From Botryosphaeria dothidea (taxonomy: Eukaryota > Ascomycota > Dothideomycetes > Botryosphaeriales > Botryosphaeriaceae), in assembly GCA_011503125.2 (NCBI GenBank), contig WWBZ02000051.1:2232001-2296000 (forward strand): a stretch of DNA of 64,000 nt, written 5' to 3'. Under the pieces are notes generated by a model. It made no database searches, was not told the DNA's origin, and saw only the letters and a list, made by a program, of their open reading frames with translations. A program made the position numbers and the translations under genes. Below are positions 20,028 through 31,526 of this stretch, piece by piece (the first letter of the stretch is position 1; each line of letters begins with the position of its first letter).

Positions 20028-21218
20028 TTAATCTAGCGCATTCCCATCAGCATGTTCCTTCAGCTGGCCCAAATAACATTCTCTGGCCGTCCTCGACACC
20101 AATATTCTCCACCTTTTGCCCAACTTCAGCTCCGCGATGTCCTCCTTTTCTTCCACCTCAACATCGCCCGCAACCCAGCTCAAGAACATCTGCATGCCCT
20201 TCATATCTCTCTCCACGTGCACCTCCCTCAAGTAATCCCAACCCTGCTCCAACCTCCGCTCGTGACAGGCTCTCTCAGCAAACGCCTTAGCCGCCGCCTC
20301 CTTCTCCAACTCATCCAGCGGCTTCGCAGCCTTTCCATTCTTCCTTGCCGCTCTTCCCTCAAAGTCCTCCACCTTCGTCTTGATCCAGAACGCCGGATCA
20401 TTCGGCACCGAGTCCGCCCCCTCCGCCGGCGTCCACACAGTCCCCTCGCCTGGCCCCTCAACCCCCATGGCCGCACCAAACGGACAGCGCTTCTCCACCT
20501 CCGCCATCAGCCTCCTCGCCTCCTCCATGAACCCCTTCCCCCCGTCCGCGACATCAAGCTCCAAATGCCAAAACCCGCCGCGGGAGACGTTATACAACCC
20601 CGCCTCCTCATTCGCCACGTTCGCATACCGCGCCATCGGCTCCCACACGACCCTCATGCGCAAACCGCACAGCACGAACCGCCGACCCAAGCCCCTGATC
20701 GCGGTGAGCGGCTTCGCCTGGATGCCCACCCCGATCCACTCGCCGGCCAGCACCATGACCCCCTCCTCCTCCTCCTCCTCCTCCTCCTCCTCCTCCTCCT
20801 CCTCCTCCTCCCTGTGGTGCAGCTCCTCCCAGCGCCGACGGATGGAGTCCGCCAGCATGAGGATGCGGGCGTGCCTGTCGGCGCAGAAGCGCGCGAAGTC
20901 GAAGTTGTCGCGGGCCGGCGTCAGGTGCGGGTTGTTGCGCGACTGTGGGACGACGGCGACGGAGCCGTCGCGGGCGCGCGGGCGGTGGGTGCGGATGTCG
21001 GCGTGGGTGCCGTGCAGCTTGTTGGTGCCGGTCATGCGGATGGGGTTCAGCGGGGCGGGAGGGAAGGTGGTGGTGCTGGTGTGCTGGCGGTGGTGCTTCT
21101 CGAGGTTGCGGATTGTGGTGCGGATGTCGCCGAGTATTTTGGGGTAGAGTGTCGACGTGGTAGTAGCTGTGGTTGGAGTGTCCATGGTTGGCGCGGTGTT
21201 GCTAGTCGTCTCGGTCAT
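20028..21218 (-). CDS. RNA ligase-domain protein (nucleotidyltransferase superfamily)
   Basis: A single exon of 396 residues from ATG 21218. Motif I is KLHGTHADIR with the predicted lysine nucleophile at about residue 67. WIGVGIQ (about 160), CPFGAAMG followed by GPGEGTVW (motif IV-like Glu), and FWIKTKV (motif V, KxK) complete the ATP-dependent RNA ligase/capping superfamily core. The family joins RNA ends through a lysyl-AMP intermediate. Fungal copies like this are separate from the tRNA ligase Trl1 and have no settled role. A run of about 16 Glu sits between motif I and the later motifs, encoded by a CTC microsatellite. All key residues are present and no targeting signal is obvious. Confidence 0.8.
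   Translation of the reverse strand: MTETTSNTAPTMDTPTTATTTSTLYPKILGDIRTTIRNLEKHHRQHTSTTTFPPAPLNPIRMTGTNKLHGTHADIRTHRPRARDGSVAVVPQSRNNPHLTPARDNFDFARFCADRHARILMLADSIRRRWEELHHREEEEEEEEEEEEEEEEGVMVLAGEWIGVGIQAKPLTAIRGLGRRFVLCGLRMRVVWEPMARYANVANEEAGLYNVSRGGFWHLELDVADGGKGFMEEARRLMAEVEKRCPFGAAMGVEGPGEGTVWTPAEGADSVPNDPAFWIKTKVEDFEGRAARKNGKAAKPLDELEKEAAAKAFAERACHERRLEQGWDYLREVHVERDMKGMQMFLSWVAGDVEVEEKEDIAELKLGKRWRILVSRTARECYLGQLKEHADGNALD
20762..20811. repeat. CTC/GAG microsatellite coding poly-Glu
   Basis: About sixteen CTC units on the plus strand, read as GAG on the minus strand. They give a Glu run in the RNA ligase protein and are likely to vary in length between strains. Confidence 0.9.
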
Positions 21219-22681
21219 GATGAGTTCGAGAACAGGGAGTCGTCGGTCTGCTGTCGGGGATCTCGATGGAGGGAGGAAGAGCTATGCCTCTGATAGATCA
21301 GGACTGTCTTTTCTATAAAATCCATTTCAGTTCTGCCTACGCCGCATGGTGGCTGAGTCACCGGGAATTGAGTCAACCAGTCAGAAATCCAGGGTCCTGC
21401 TTGGTTCAGTGATATCACACTAAAGAACACAACTTCGCTGATACATCATGAGAAATACGTGCAGTCTTATTACACTTACTGTCGAGCAACCGAAAGCGAC
21501 GAGAAGGTGACCAGGTCACTTCAAAGATAAACCTCAATCTGCTCTGGAATTTTGCATGAGGAAGCAGAGGGCAAGGCAAAACAGCAAACAGGGCCCAGAA
21601 AGTCCTCTTCCTGAGTCTGCAAATGGTGTTTTCCTGTTGAGAATATGCTCCTGCGGCTTTTTCGCTTTGTCAGGCTTTCGGTGGAGTTGAGTCGGTGCCC
21701 TCTGACAGGGAATTTCGTTGGGAAACGACAGTTTCTGGCAGACCTTCTACTCTTGGAACGACCTCTGGAAGCAATGGTGCTTCGATTTGGTGCATTTCAA
21801 CGCTGCTATATTCGTGTGGCTTTGTTTCAGTCATTTTGCGTGTCCAAGAAGATACTCACCGAGACAACGGAAATGATATGTGCGAAGAGACAGGGAGGGA
21901 TATTTGAATCGGGGCGTAGGCGAGGGAGACCTAAACATTCGTGGCTGCAACATTGCTCTCATTTGGCAATGAAACCATGCGCGTGAACTTCGGCGCAGAA
22001 AAACTCCCGTGGTGTTTGTGTGACTGCAGAAAGGGAGTAAAATCCAGAAGGATGTCTGACCCACCACATCTGTAGCTATACCATTCTGCATCTGCAAGCT
22101 GCTAAAATTAGCCTTTTTCAACTTTGGAGCGATGTTGGTTGTTGGGCCGATATTGATTGCACGCGCTGATGGCGTGGAAACGAGAACCAATCACTGTTGC
22201 CTCGCCGTGAGGTCAGAACATTCATTTCCTCTGCTGCAACGCTCCGCCAGGAAAGCAATTACGACGGTATTTCTTTCTCATTTTCGTTTCTTTTTGGACA
22301 CCACTTATGTTTCTCTGCAGTGGGACCTATAGCAAAGTCTTGCGAGAGTACCAGTTAGAATCGCGTAAACTCGTATTTCCCGTGGACTATTGTTGAACGC
22401 AGTCCTGTGCTTCAATGGAGAAAAGAAAATTGGTACAGTCGATACGAACAGTTTACTTTTGTTTTTGTTTTTTTTTTTTACAGTGTGGCTCTCTACCACA
22501 TAATATACCTCAGGATGTCAGTCTCCCTCAGCAACAGACCTTTTCGGCTTCAAACTCACCCGTACGCCTTCCAACTCTTCCCCTCCCATCAAAGCAGACA
22601 TAAGCTGAAACGAGCTCAGACGATAGAGTTTCTGGCTCCTGTTTGCTACCATATACCCTTCCAATACCCTGCTGAAACTTA
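21219..22681. other. Intergenic, no supported gene
   Basis: A mixed-composition stretch between the 5' end of the RNA ligase gene and the 3' end of the dolichyldiphosphatase gene. The frames at 21645-21986 and 21831-22190 overlap each other and match nothing known. A T-run lies near 22470. Confidence 0.4.
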
Positions 22682-23531
22682 CTACCGCCTCTTCTTGCCT
22701 GCACTCGCACCACCCGACCCTCTCTTCACCCTCCTATCCTGCCACCTCGCCCACCCGGCATCCACCAGATCCTCCTCCACGACCAAATCCCTCATCCGCA
22801 ACGCCCTCGCCAATCCCGTATCCAACCCCCACTCCAACCACCCGCTCCGCCTCAGCAGCGTCGTGAATCCGAACCACACGAGCGCAAACGCCGCGCCGGC
22901 AGCGCACCCCACGAGGACCTGCTTGCCGGTATGATACGACAGATAGATGCGCGAGAAAGCGACGGCGCCCGCCGCAGCGACGGCGAGGATCGAAAGGCCG
23001 AGCCGCTGGGCAAACGTCGTCGGGGTGTGGATGTGGGTGGGGTGCGGGGCGTGGCGGAGCAGCAGGAAGAGGGCGAGGTAGAGCGAGAAGAAGGAGACGA
23101 ACTGGGCGTGCGAGCTGGGCATGCCGTAGCCCTTGCCGTACATTTCTGTGGTCCTCCCTGTCAGCGGGGAAAGGGGAAAGAAGAAGCGGGAGAGGAGGAG
23201 GGTGGGAGAGGCGTACGCCTGGGCCTTTCCTCCTTGATCAGCCGCTTCAACCCCCAGTTCAGCGCCTCGCAGGCCATCTGCCCGGCGAACATCAGCGCGA
23301 CCTCGGCTTCGCGGCTCGACCAGATCAGCGTCGCGTAGACGACGCAGAGGCCCTGCGGCACGAGGGCCAGCCAGGCACATAGGTATGAGAAGCGGTCATG
23401 CGGGTTCTGTGGTAGAGCAATTTTTTTGGCGACGGTCAGCGGGGCGGAGAGCAGCGGAGGTAGCGGAAGGCATTGAGGCTCACGTAGTGGACATGGGTGA
23501 GGGACAGCGAGGCGAGGGCGGGCTCTTCCAT
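22682..23531 (-). CDS. CAX4: Dolichyldiphosphatase (PAP2 superfamily)
   Basis: Minus-strand exons 23531-23484, 23406-23217 and 23145-22682, with introns of 77 and 71 bp, give 233 residues. RLIKEERPR is the KxxxxxxRP block, GKGYGMPSSHAQF the PSGH-like block with its His, and SRIYLSYHTGKQVLVG the SRxxxxxH block with the catalytic His. Together they form the PAP2 phosphatase active site. The YGMPSSHAQF form is specific to dolichyldiphosphatases. About four membrane segments are visible. The enzyme removes a phosphate from dolichyl diphosphate on the ER lumenal side, recycling the lipid carrier for N-glycosylation. The third exon is joined through donor gtacgc; reading straight through would insert an unrelated stretch. 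Confidence 0.9.
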
Positions 23532-24887
23532 AATGGCGAAGGAAGAAGGGAAGACTGAAGAGGGAGGCGGGCGCGAGCGTGTCGAGGCGTCGAGGTAGGC
23601 GGGATGAGCTGCACGATGATGTGGGAGGTGTGTGATGCACATGCAACAGCTGTCCCGAGCTTGTTCGATCCGTGGGCGCGAGAGATTGCCGATGACCAGA
23701 TTATCTTATCTCCGAGCCCTCGATCTGCGCCGATCATCAGAGCATCTCCGCTCATTCCTTCGACTCTATGCTGTGTACCATCACTCACAGAATACGATCC
23801 TCGCTAACAAGTGCCGGTTCATCGCCACAACGCCCGTCAAACAATTGCCGCAGGCTGAAGAGTATTGGTGGCGCGATTGGCGCTTGACTTTGCAGACGTC
23901 GGCCACTCCAGCAAGCTAACCGTTTTTGCCGCGTAGACGGCCAGTGGCTGTGACTACAGCCGCGAAAACGAGAAAGATAACTAAGAAAGAAAAGGAAAGT
24001 CATACAGTCGCTTTGAATCAACATCGGGTAACTGCCGCGACGACGATCGCACAGTCTGCCAAATGCCAAGAGCCCGTCTACCAAAACTTGCGCGTCTTCG
24101 TGTCTGCCATACTTAAGCAGGCGGGGAGACCGGTTCCACCGTTTCACAAGCGGAGAGCTTATTCTTTGCCTTTCGTCCGTTTGGTATCCCCGCGCGGGGG
24201 CCCAGGTAAGCGCGGTGATATTCTGAGCGTTTTCCAAGGACGGCCCGAATGCCGGCTGCGTCGGGCAGTGGATGAACGCAAGAGAGTTTGGCTAGTCACT
24301 TGGTTGGCTGTCTGAGAACTCCTCAGTTATCGGAAGAGAGCGCCGTGACCTCGACGTGATGGGATGATCAAGAAGTGAGAGGAACCTCGTCTCGGGTGCT
24401 AATCGTGCGGAATGGAAGAGGGCAAGTGTCCGACAATTTTACCCTGTGGCGACTGTTCAGAGCACACGAGTAATCTATCTCGTTTGTTGAATGATCTTGC
24501 CACCTAAGGAGAAGAGAGAAGATTTTGATGAAGAAAGCATAGATAGATAGTTGAAGTTTTATTTATCTACGAGCAGTAATAATTTTTTGTGGGCCGAAGT
24601 ATAGACAAAGAATAAAATGTCGTCGTCCAGGAACACCCCACTGGAAAACATCATCAAGCCTCATAATGAACCACAAAACCCTTCAATCGGAGAGCCACCC
24701 AGTGAGAACCAAGGAAAAAGGTGCCTGTTAGGCGAGGTATCGTTGAACAAGAGAACAAATCCACCACACCACCAAAGCACACTAAACTCATTATCCCAAG
24801 AAGTAGATAAGAGTTCAAAGAGTGTAGGGAATAGGAAGAAAACACAAACAGGGTATCACCAACCACGTCACTCTAACCTCCAAGAAC
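23532..24887. other. Intergenic, no supported gene
   Basis: Promoter side of the dolichyldiphosphatase gene and 3' flank of the RGS gene. The frames at 23632-23919, 23785-24237, 23926-24315 and 24617-24973 do not resemble known families. A short GATA-type run (tagatagatag) lies near 24540. Confidence 0.4.
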
Positions 24888-26504
24888 TTAATACAAGCAC
24901 GCGCCGGGCACCGCGAGAAACACCGCCGTGGTCGTGGTCGTCAGGATCAAACTCCAGATCTGCGCTCCCTTGACGATCTTGTCCTGAATGATGCGCACAC
25001 TCTCCTCCTGCACCCAGATCTCCTTGTCCCAGATCTTGTCCTTGAGGGGCTTGCGCTTGTAATTCGCCACCCATGACTCCGTCTCGAACGTGTTGCTGCT
25101 TCCGAAGGTATCCATGCTGTACGGACGCTTGCTGGAGGCGGCGGAGCTGTGCAAGGTGGCTTCCTCGTCGTAGTCGAAGGTGCTAGAGGAAGTCTTCTTC
25201 TTGATGCTGTTAGGAACGCCGAGACTGTCTTTGCCGTTGCTGCCATCGCTGGAGGCGGTCGAACCGCTCATTTCGCTGTTAATGCTGTCCATATCCTCCC
25301 ACGGCTTGACCGAGCGCTTGTGCTCGCGGTGCAGGATCACACACAAGCCCTTGTATGCCGCAATCATAGTCGTCGTTCCCAAGAAAAGGACCGGGAACAT
25401 GAAGAACCGCCACCAGCGCGGTGCGCTGGAAAGAACCAGGAGGAGGCCAATGAGAAGTCCCGCTGCAATATGGGTAACGCCCATGGTGCGAACGAAGAAC
25501 ACACGCGGCTTGTTACCGTTACAGATGCTCCAGCGGACGAAGTTGGGGTGTGCCTGGTGGCGCAGCGTGGTTTCGACCATTTCTGCAACGATCTTAAAGG
25601 CGGAGGGGTGAGTCGTATGCTGGAGAGCATGGAGAACGGCGGAGCGGTCGCGCGCAGAGAGGTTGAGCTCACGCGGTGCACCCTGTGCGATGTAGTGTGC
25701 AATGACACGATCGATCTCCTGACGGAGCGGCTGGACAGAGACTTATCTTTGTCAGCGGTGGCAATATTCAAGAGAGGGTGACGGTTACTTACAGCCTTGC
25801 CACTTGAGACCGGCTTGAACGTTTGCTTCATCAGTCATCTCACGAACGGACTCCTCGGAGAGAATTGGCTGTCCGTAGGGAGCGTTGTCGGAGAGAGGCA
25901 CAGGCGGAAAGCTGGGAATCTCGCCAAAGGTGCTGCGTGTTGGAGAAACGGTATCCTGCCTGATCGGGGAGTCCACCTTAGTGGGAGACACCACGATCTC
26001 GGTGAGACCGATGGCAGCCGCTTCGGCGGGCTTGTCAAAGTCTACCTTAGGCATCAATGGACCGGGTCTCCTCTTCTTCTTCCCTCCTGCAGGAGCGGGC
26101 GAGGCAATCTGAGCGGCCTTTTCCTCGACAGGCTGCTCAGTATCCTTCCACTCAGGAGAAAGTGTCTTGCGGTCAGGCTTGAGAGCGTTGAAGCGCTCAG
26201 TGTAGTCCTGAAGCCAGAGGTAAAATTGCAGATTCTCGGCGTCATGTGTTACATAGACGAGATAGTCCATGAAATCGCGCAGTTGGCATGGCTGGATGCA
26301 TAATAAGCAGCTGAAGAAGTGCAACAATGATTGTAGACATACCGGCAACGCCCTGTTGTTCATGATGTTCTCGAAAGAGAGCTCGTCCGGAATGCCTCTC
26401 TTTCCGTTGGCTGTCCTCTCGACATACCTCTGGCATTCCTGTTGGCTCAAAGGCCCATTCGTCTTGTAAACATAGTCGGGACGGCGGTAGAAAAGGATAG
26501 ACAT
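24888..26504 (-). CDS. rax1: RGS-domain membrane protein, Rax1-like
   Basis: Minus-strand exons 26504-26343, 26291-25793 and 25741-24888, with 51-bp introns, give 504 residues. The RGS domain is split: SFENIMNNRALP then QLRDFMDYL...NLQFYLWLQDY, and after a long Ser/Pro/Lys-rich insertion VQPLRQEIDRVIAHYI...LNLSARDRSAVLHALQHTTHPSAF. Three hydrophobic segments follow (HIAAGLLIGLLLVLSS, FFMFPVLFLGTTTMIAA and SLILTTTTTAVFLAVPGACL at the C-terminus). This plan matches fungal Rax1-type regulators of G-protein signalling or bud-site proteins at the plasma membrane. The second splice uses acceptor gataag to keep frame. Confidence 0.85.
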
Positions 26505-29500
26505 AGTGAATCAAGATGTGGGGGGATTTGTCAACCTGGAGACCCAGAAACGAAGGGGGAGGGTCCAACTAATAGTCGTTGACAGGAGAGCTAAGGAAAG
26601 CTAACGGGAGTCAACTACAATAGCGAAGCGGTTGAGCACAGAGAACCAAAGCAACGGTAACAGGGCAAACCTGATATACACCCAGGAGGAGGAAGAAGGT
26701 TGAGCGAACGGGCCTGGCTAGGGTATGCCCGGCGCGAAGACGCCAGAATCCTAGGGTGATCTTTTGGCTTGGCCAATTGTAGCGTGAAAAAGGCATCCAG
26801 GGTTGAGGCAGCCAGGGCGCGCGTTCAGCTTGCCTGGTGAGGAACCACTGTCGAATTTCCCCTGCATCTGCCGTGAAGAGGCACAGCGGGACCACTTGTC
26901 ACGTCAAGCTAATGAGACATCTTACCAGGAACGTCAATTTGGCGCGGCGATCTAGACTAAGACGTCTCGGTAGCCAATCTATCGACGCACAACATTGATG
27001 GGTTATTGACGCGCAAAGAGCCCCGGCCCGTCGGGCAGCTAACACAAGTAGAGTGTGGCGCCCCGTTAGCCCAGGGCAGTGTTTTCCTAATTAGGAATGA
27101 CGGCGGCCTGGTGCTAGATGTCAATAACGAACGCACTGGACCGTCTCTGAAGTGAGCCATGCTGTTCCTGTCTTAGGGCTGTGTGATCCGGTGGAGGGGG
27201 AGTCGACATACAGCGATCCGGCTCGCGTCCGGTGCAGGCGGCGGCACACGCTGAACCATATCCGGGTAAAGCTTCGGGCGGTCCGCGGCTCCTGCAGGAC
27301 AAGGTTTTCTTGAGAGCTTCCAGCGTACCAGAGTAAACGCGCAACGCTCTTGCTGCAGCCACATGTGGAGGTGGATCCAGAGGCAGAATCGTGAATGCCA
27401 GCAACCTCAGGTGGTATGCAGACTGGCTACTCTTCTTCCAGCTTGGTGTTTTTTTCAACAAAAAAGGATGTTCAAACGGCTCCACAAACGTGAAAGATTG
27501 CCGCCAGGATGAAAGATCTTGTTGTTACCAATGATGAGAGATCGCTACCGGCAACGTGCGTGGAGTACCCTTGTGTCAAGACTGCACAGCCGTACCGTAC
27601 AAAGATCGCCCATGGGCCCTGGCTGCAGGACGAGAAGCTTTTCTGCACACACGGGGAGGAGGAGCGGTGGTGGGTGCGCAAGTGGAGCCGTGAGGTCCCA
27701 TGGAAGAGTCACTGTAAGGGCATGTCTATTGCTGCTGATCGTCATCTGCGAGCTCTGTCGCCGTGGCATTCCCGTCAATCCATCACCGCTCTGCCAACGC
27801 TGGATTGTGCTTGCGACGCCATCTGCCGAAAAGCGGCTTTCCCGTTTGGTACCAGACTGGCGGGGTTCCTGAACGGTGCATTCAAGGAACCAAGGAACCA
27901 GAGCTTGGCATAGGGCTGCATGCCCATGGCTGTTGTCGGTCGTGGTTGCGAGCTGCAGGTACTGGCGAGCTATCACATCAGACGATTGGTTACGAGAAAC
28001 GGGGGATCGGTTGCGAAGCGACGATGGACTGCCAATGGCCGAGCCCCAAGTGTGGGGGTAGGTCAGGAGGTTTCACGGGGCAGAACAACGTTAGCTGTCA
28101 ACGCCGTCGTGTCGGACGGCGGCCGCTCGGCGCTTTGACAGGTGACATCAACACCAGAAACAGAGTCACGCTGCATCTCAGGTCCCTCACCTCGGAGGAC
28201 GATCTTTTTCCAGCATGGCGGCCTGATCGACGGGGGAGAAGATCCCGCGGAACGAGTGAACCAAAACTCCAGCATCGCAATCTCGCAAGGTCGGCAGTTG
28301 AATCGTGTGTTTCGTAACGCAACTCGAGACGTAAGCGACGAAGGTCCAGCTGCTCAGAAGCCGCCACCGAGTGCTGGGCGAGCAGAGGCACAGCTGAGGT
28401 CGTGTTGCACGCCAATGAGCCCGCATCATGCTCAAGGCTGTCGTTTCATGATGACGAGGGCGAAAGCATAACCGGGATTCAGCGGACGCAGCAGTGCGCA
28501 ATCCCGCGCAGGATTTGTCCCGCACGCCCCTGCCAGGATGCCAACTGTTCCTCCGGGCTGGCCCAGGCGTCCACAGTGCGGCGCCCAGCGCGACGGAATG
28601 GCGTACTACATGATGGGATCGGGCTGGGATGGAGATCTCATCTCACGGAACCGGGGAGAAGCCTGTCGTGGGTCGGCAAGCCGTGAATGGAAGCAGGCGA
28701 ACGCGGTGTCGGGGGGGGGGGTGGGGTGAGTGGTCGGCACAGAGGGGCGGAACCAGAGACAAGGCGAGATTTGGGCTAGGGGAGCCCTGTGCTGCGGCTG
28801 ATGTCCCGCCGCCGCCGCCGCCTGCCGACCGATCGATCTGGCCGCACTGGCCCTTCCTTCCTCCCACGACGCTCTCTGCGTGCGTGACTACCTCGGAATC
28901 CCTTCTCAACACGCGCCAGTCTCATTCAACATTTGCTGCACTCGATAGTTGACGATCGCATCTCACCTGTCCCGTCCGGGGCAGTGCACTCATGAGAACA
29001 CCATCGAGGTCCTACTGCCCTACCGCTGCGCCGCCGGGTACGGTGAGCGCGCACAGGGCGCAGCCGGTTCACTACTCATCTCCGCCTTCTCATTGCCGCC
29101 GCCAACCATCTCCATCGCGCTTGCTCTATTTCCCTTGATTGGTCCAGTCTGCCTTGGCGGCCCCAAACACGGGAAGGAAATTCCCCGGATCCAGGGCCCG
29201 GTGTTGCTGCTACACCGGTATGACGAGATTTCATTGCTTTTCTTCATTTCCCTCCCACCTCCATCATGCAAAAGGAGTCAGGCCGCACTGATTCGATAGT
29301 CCTCCTATCCTTTACTGCGATCCTTTGAACACTCTGGCAGGTTGACACTGCCGGCAAATTACCAGTGTCGGCAAGTTCGATTTGCCGGTCGGATTGAGTG
29401 GGCTGGAGAACGTTATTCTTCTGGAACTTCTGGAACCCTGCAAGTACTCCTGAACCTGTTGACAGAGTGGCATATTGCACTTCGGAGTCATGAGACGAAA

Positions 29501-29856
29501 CACGCAAAGTGAGCTGAAAGTTACTCCACGCTTAACTCCACCAGGAAAGACATGAGTAGCAGCAGTGGAAACCTGTCTTTTTGTCTGTGCCGGGGCCTGT
29601 ATGTGGGGTGCCATGATTCGTTACACCGATGAAAGAAATAGTGATCACCGCCAGACTGCCTGCCCTATACCGCCGATGCTTGTCACGACTCGTTGTCAAC
29701 TTGTCCAAATGGTTTCTGTACCTGCTTGTCGTGTAAGCATCCTCTATCTACTGTTACGGCCTCCAGAAAGCTCAAAGTACCCAAGAGTACAGTAAACCGC
29801 CCTAGAATATGTAGAACAACCCTGGATTCGTCATTCCATTGCGTACCATTCGGCTG
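26505..29856. other. 3.3-kb gene-poor stretch upstream of the RGS gene
   Basis: Many overlapping open frames of 60-180 codons run in all frames between 27100 and 29300. None has recognisable domains, and the composition is GC-rich but not codon-like. A run of about 11 G lies near 28710. The stretch probably holds the promoter and leader of the RGS gene (minus strand) and unrelated non-coding DNA; a lineage-specific gene cannot be excluded. Confidence 0.4.
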
Positions 29857-31526
29857 TCAGAATGCAGTCTCAGTGCCAAGTAGCTTCAACCCACCAGGAA
29901 TCCGGGACTGAAAGACTCGATCTTGGTCATATCTTTCCGACACCGCCATCATCTTCCTAAAATTCGCCTTACCGTAGCTCTCCATCACATCCTGAGGTTG
30001 ATCCGCGTAGTTAGCATACTTGTAACCCAAATATGCACCAACAGTTCTGCTATACTCTTCAATCGCATCCTTCCACGCTAACATTTTCTTCCTAGCAATC
30101 GACTCTTGGTCGACACCATTTACTGCGAGGAAACCTAGCCATACCACAGCTTTGTCCGTAATGGCATCGACTTCCAAAATATTGCCACCCCTTTCGGCGC
30201 TATGCTTACCCACCACAGTTGGGAACGGCTGGAAGAAGCATTGGGTCTCGAAATCGCCATCAGGCGACTCCTTGAGCATTTCTTGGACCAGAGTCGTATG
30301 GAGCTTGACAGCCTTCCTCAGAACACGTTCATCATTCTTAAAGGTAAGTGTGAACAAGACATTCCTGATGAACATGTCAGCCACTACTTTCGAAGCAGTA
30401 CTCTTCAGGCCCAATGAAACTCACCTGTACCCTTCCGCCTGCGTTGCCAACGCCATAATCGACATATTCGACATCCCCAAACTCGACGACGCATTCCCCG
30501 GCACCGCCAAAAAGCGATCAAACCTCGGCGCCGTCTCCACGCCAACCCACATCCGTCAACACCGTATGAACCACAATCTCCCCATCGGCCGGCTTGTACG
30601 TCCAAAACACAACCGCCGACCCGTTCTGATACCCCTCCATCCCCTCCGTCCACTCCGCCAGCGCCGTCACAACCTCGCCCGATGCGCTCGCCGGATACGT
30701 CCGCTCCCCGCCCGAAATGGGCGCGCGCGGTTCCGCATCCATGTTAGTGCACATCACAACATTGTAGTTACTTCCGACTTCAGCGCAACCCATAGGTCAG
30801 CGTTCTCGTCGGCGTTGGCGGACGCGACGGACCCGTTGGCGAGCACGACCTCGAAGTTGGACACGTCGTCGCAGGCGAGGGGCCGCGCTGGTACAGGTAG
30901 AAGCTGAAGCCGCCGCCGGTGAGCATGCCGCCCGCGCCGACAGGGCCGAGGCGCGCCCCGGGGATGGAGACGTTGAGCTGGTCGAGGGTCTGGTAGACGT
31001 AGAGTCAGCGGGCGGCGGGGGAGATGGAGACGAGGTTCGTGGTGGGATCGTAGGTCGTGGTGTTCATGAGCGCTGGAAACGTGTCAGTGTGGTCCTGAGA
31101 TTGAATGCGCATTGGTGAGCAGACCGAGATCGATGGTGACGCCTTCGATGTTGTTGGCGCCTGCGTTTGAGGAGTGGCCGCCCCTGCGGATGGCGAAGTT
31201 GCAGGTTGTTTGTCGCACCAAGGTCGTGACAGCGATTGAAACCTCGGATGCATTTTGTGGCTGGATGGTGCAGAAGAGTGTCAGCTGCGCAGTGAGAGAC
31301 CAGTAGGACTTTATTCGCTGTGTATGTTCTGCGTCATCCGGCAAATATACATGCTCAATACCGGCGCTTTGGAGAACTTGACACTAGATACAATCAATAA
31401 AAGCTTATAGATACGAACGCAAGTAGGTGCATCTTGTTGAAGAAAGGCAGACTTGAGAGGGGAAGTTCCCGCTGCTGTGTCAAACACTATGCCAGAAACC
31501 AAGAAGATGAGAATAGATCGGGCCAT
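29857..31526 (-). pseudogene. FAD-linked oxidoreductase (BBE/PCMH type), decayed
   Basis: The minus strand starts at ATG 31526 with a signal peptide (ARSILIFLVSGIVFDTAAG). The FAD-binding PCMH domain follows, with RRGGHSSNAG carrying the His that binds flavin, and VGAGGMLTGGG. The C-terminal BBE domain ends in YANYADQPQDVMESYG. Introns are visible at about 31417-31383 and 31130-31080, and one with gtgagt at about 30425. Damage: TGA replaces the conserved Trp after ISPAAR (about 31010), with frameshifts near 30890, 30800 and 30510. Secreted BBE-like enzymes oxidise alcohols or close rings in natural-product pathways. At least four lesions make it a pseudogene. It may have belonged with the relics at 3-14 kb, though 15 kb separate them. 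Confidence 0.8.

Noticed and set aside
20052..21293. 413-codon plus-strand frame
   Set aside because: It is the antisense shadow of the RNA ligase gene; it is Leu/Arg/Pro-rich low complexity.
27509..28317. Overlapping plus frames of 134 and 184 codons
   Set aside because: Different frames over the same DNA without domains; minus frames of similar length overlap them.
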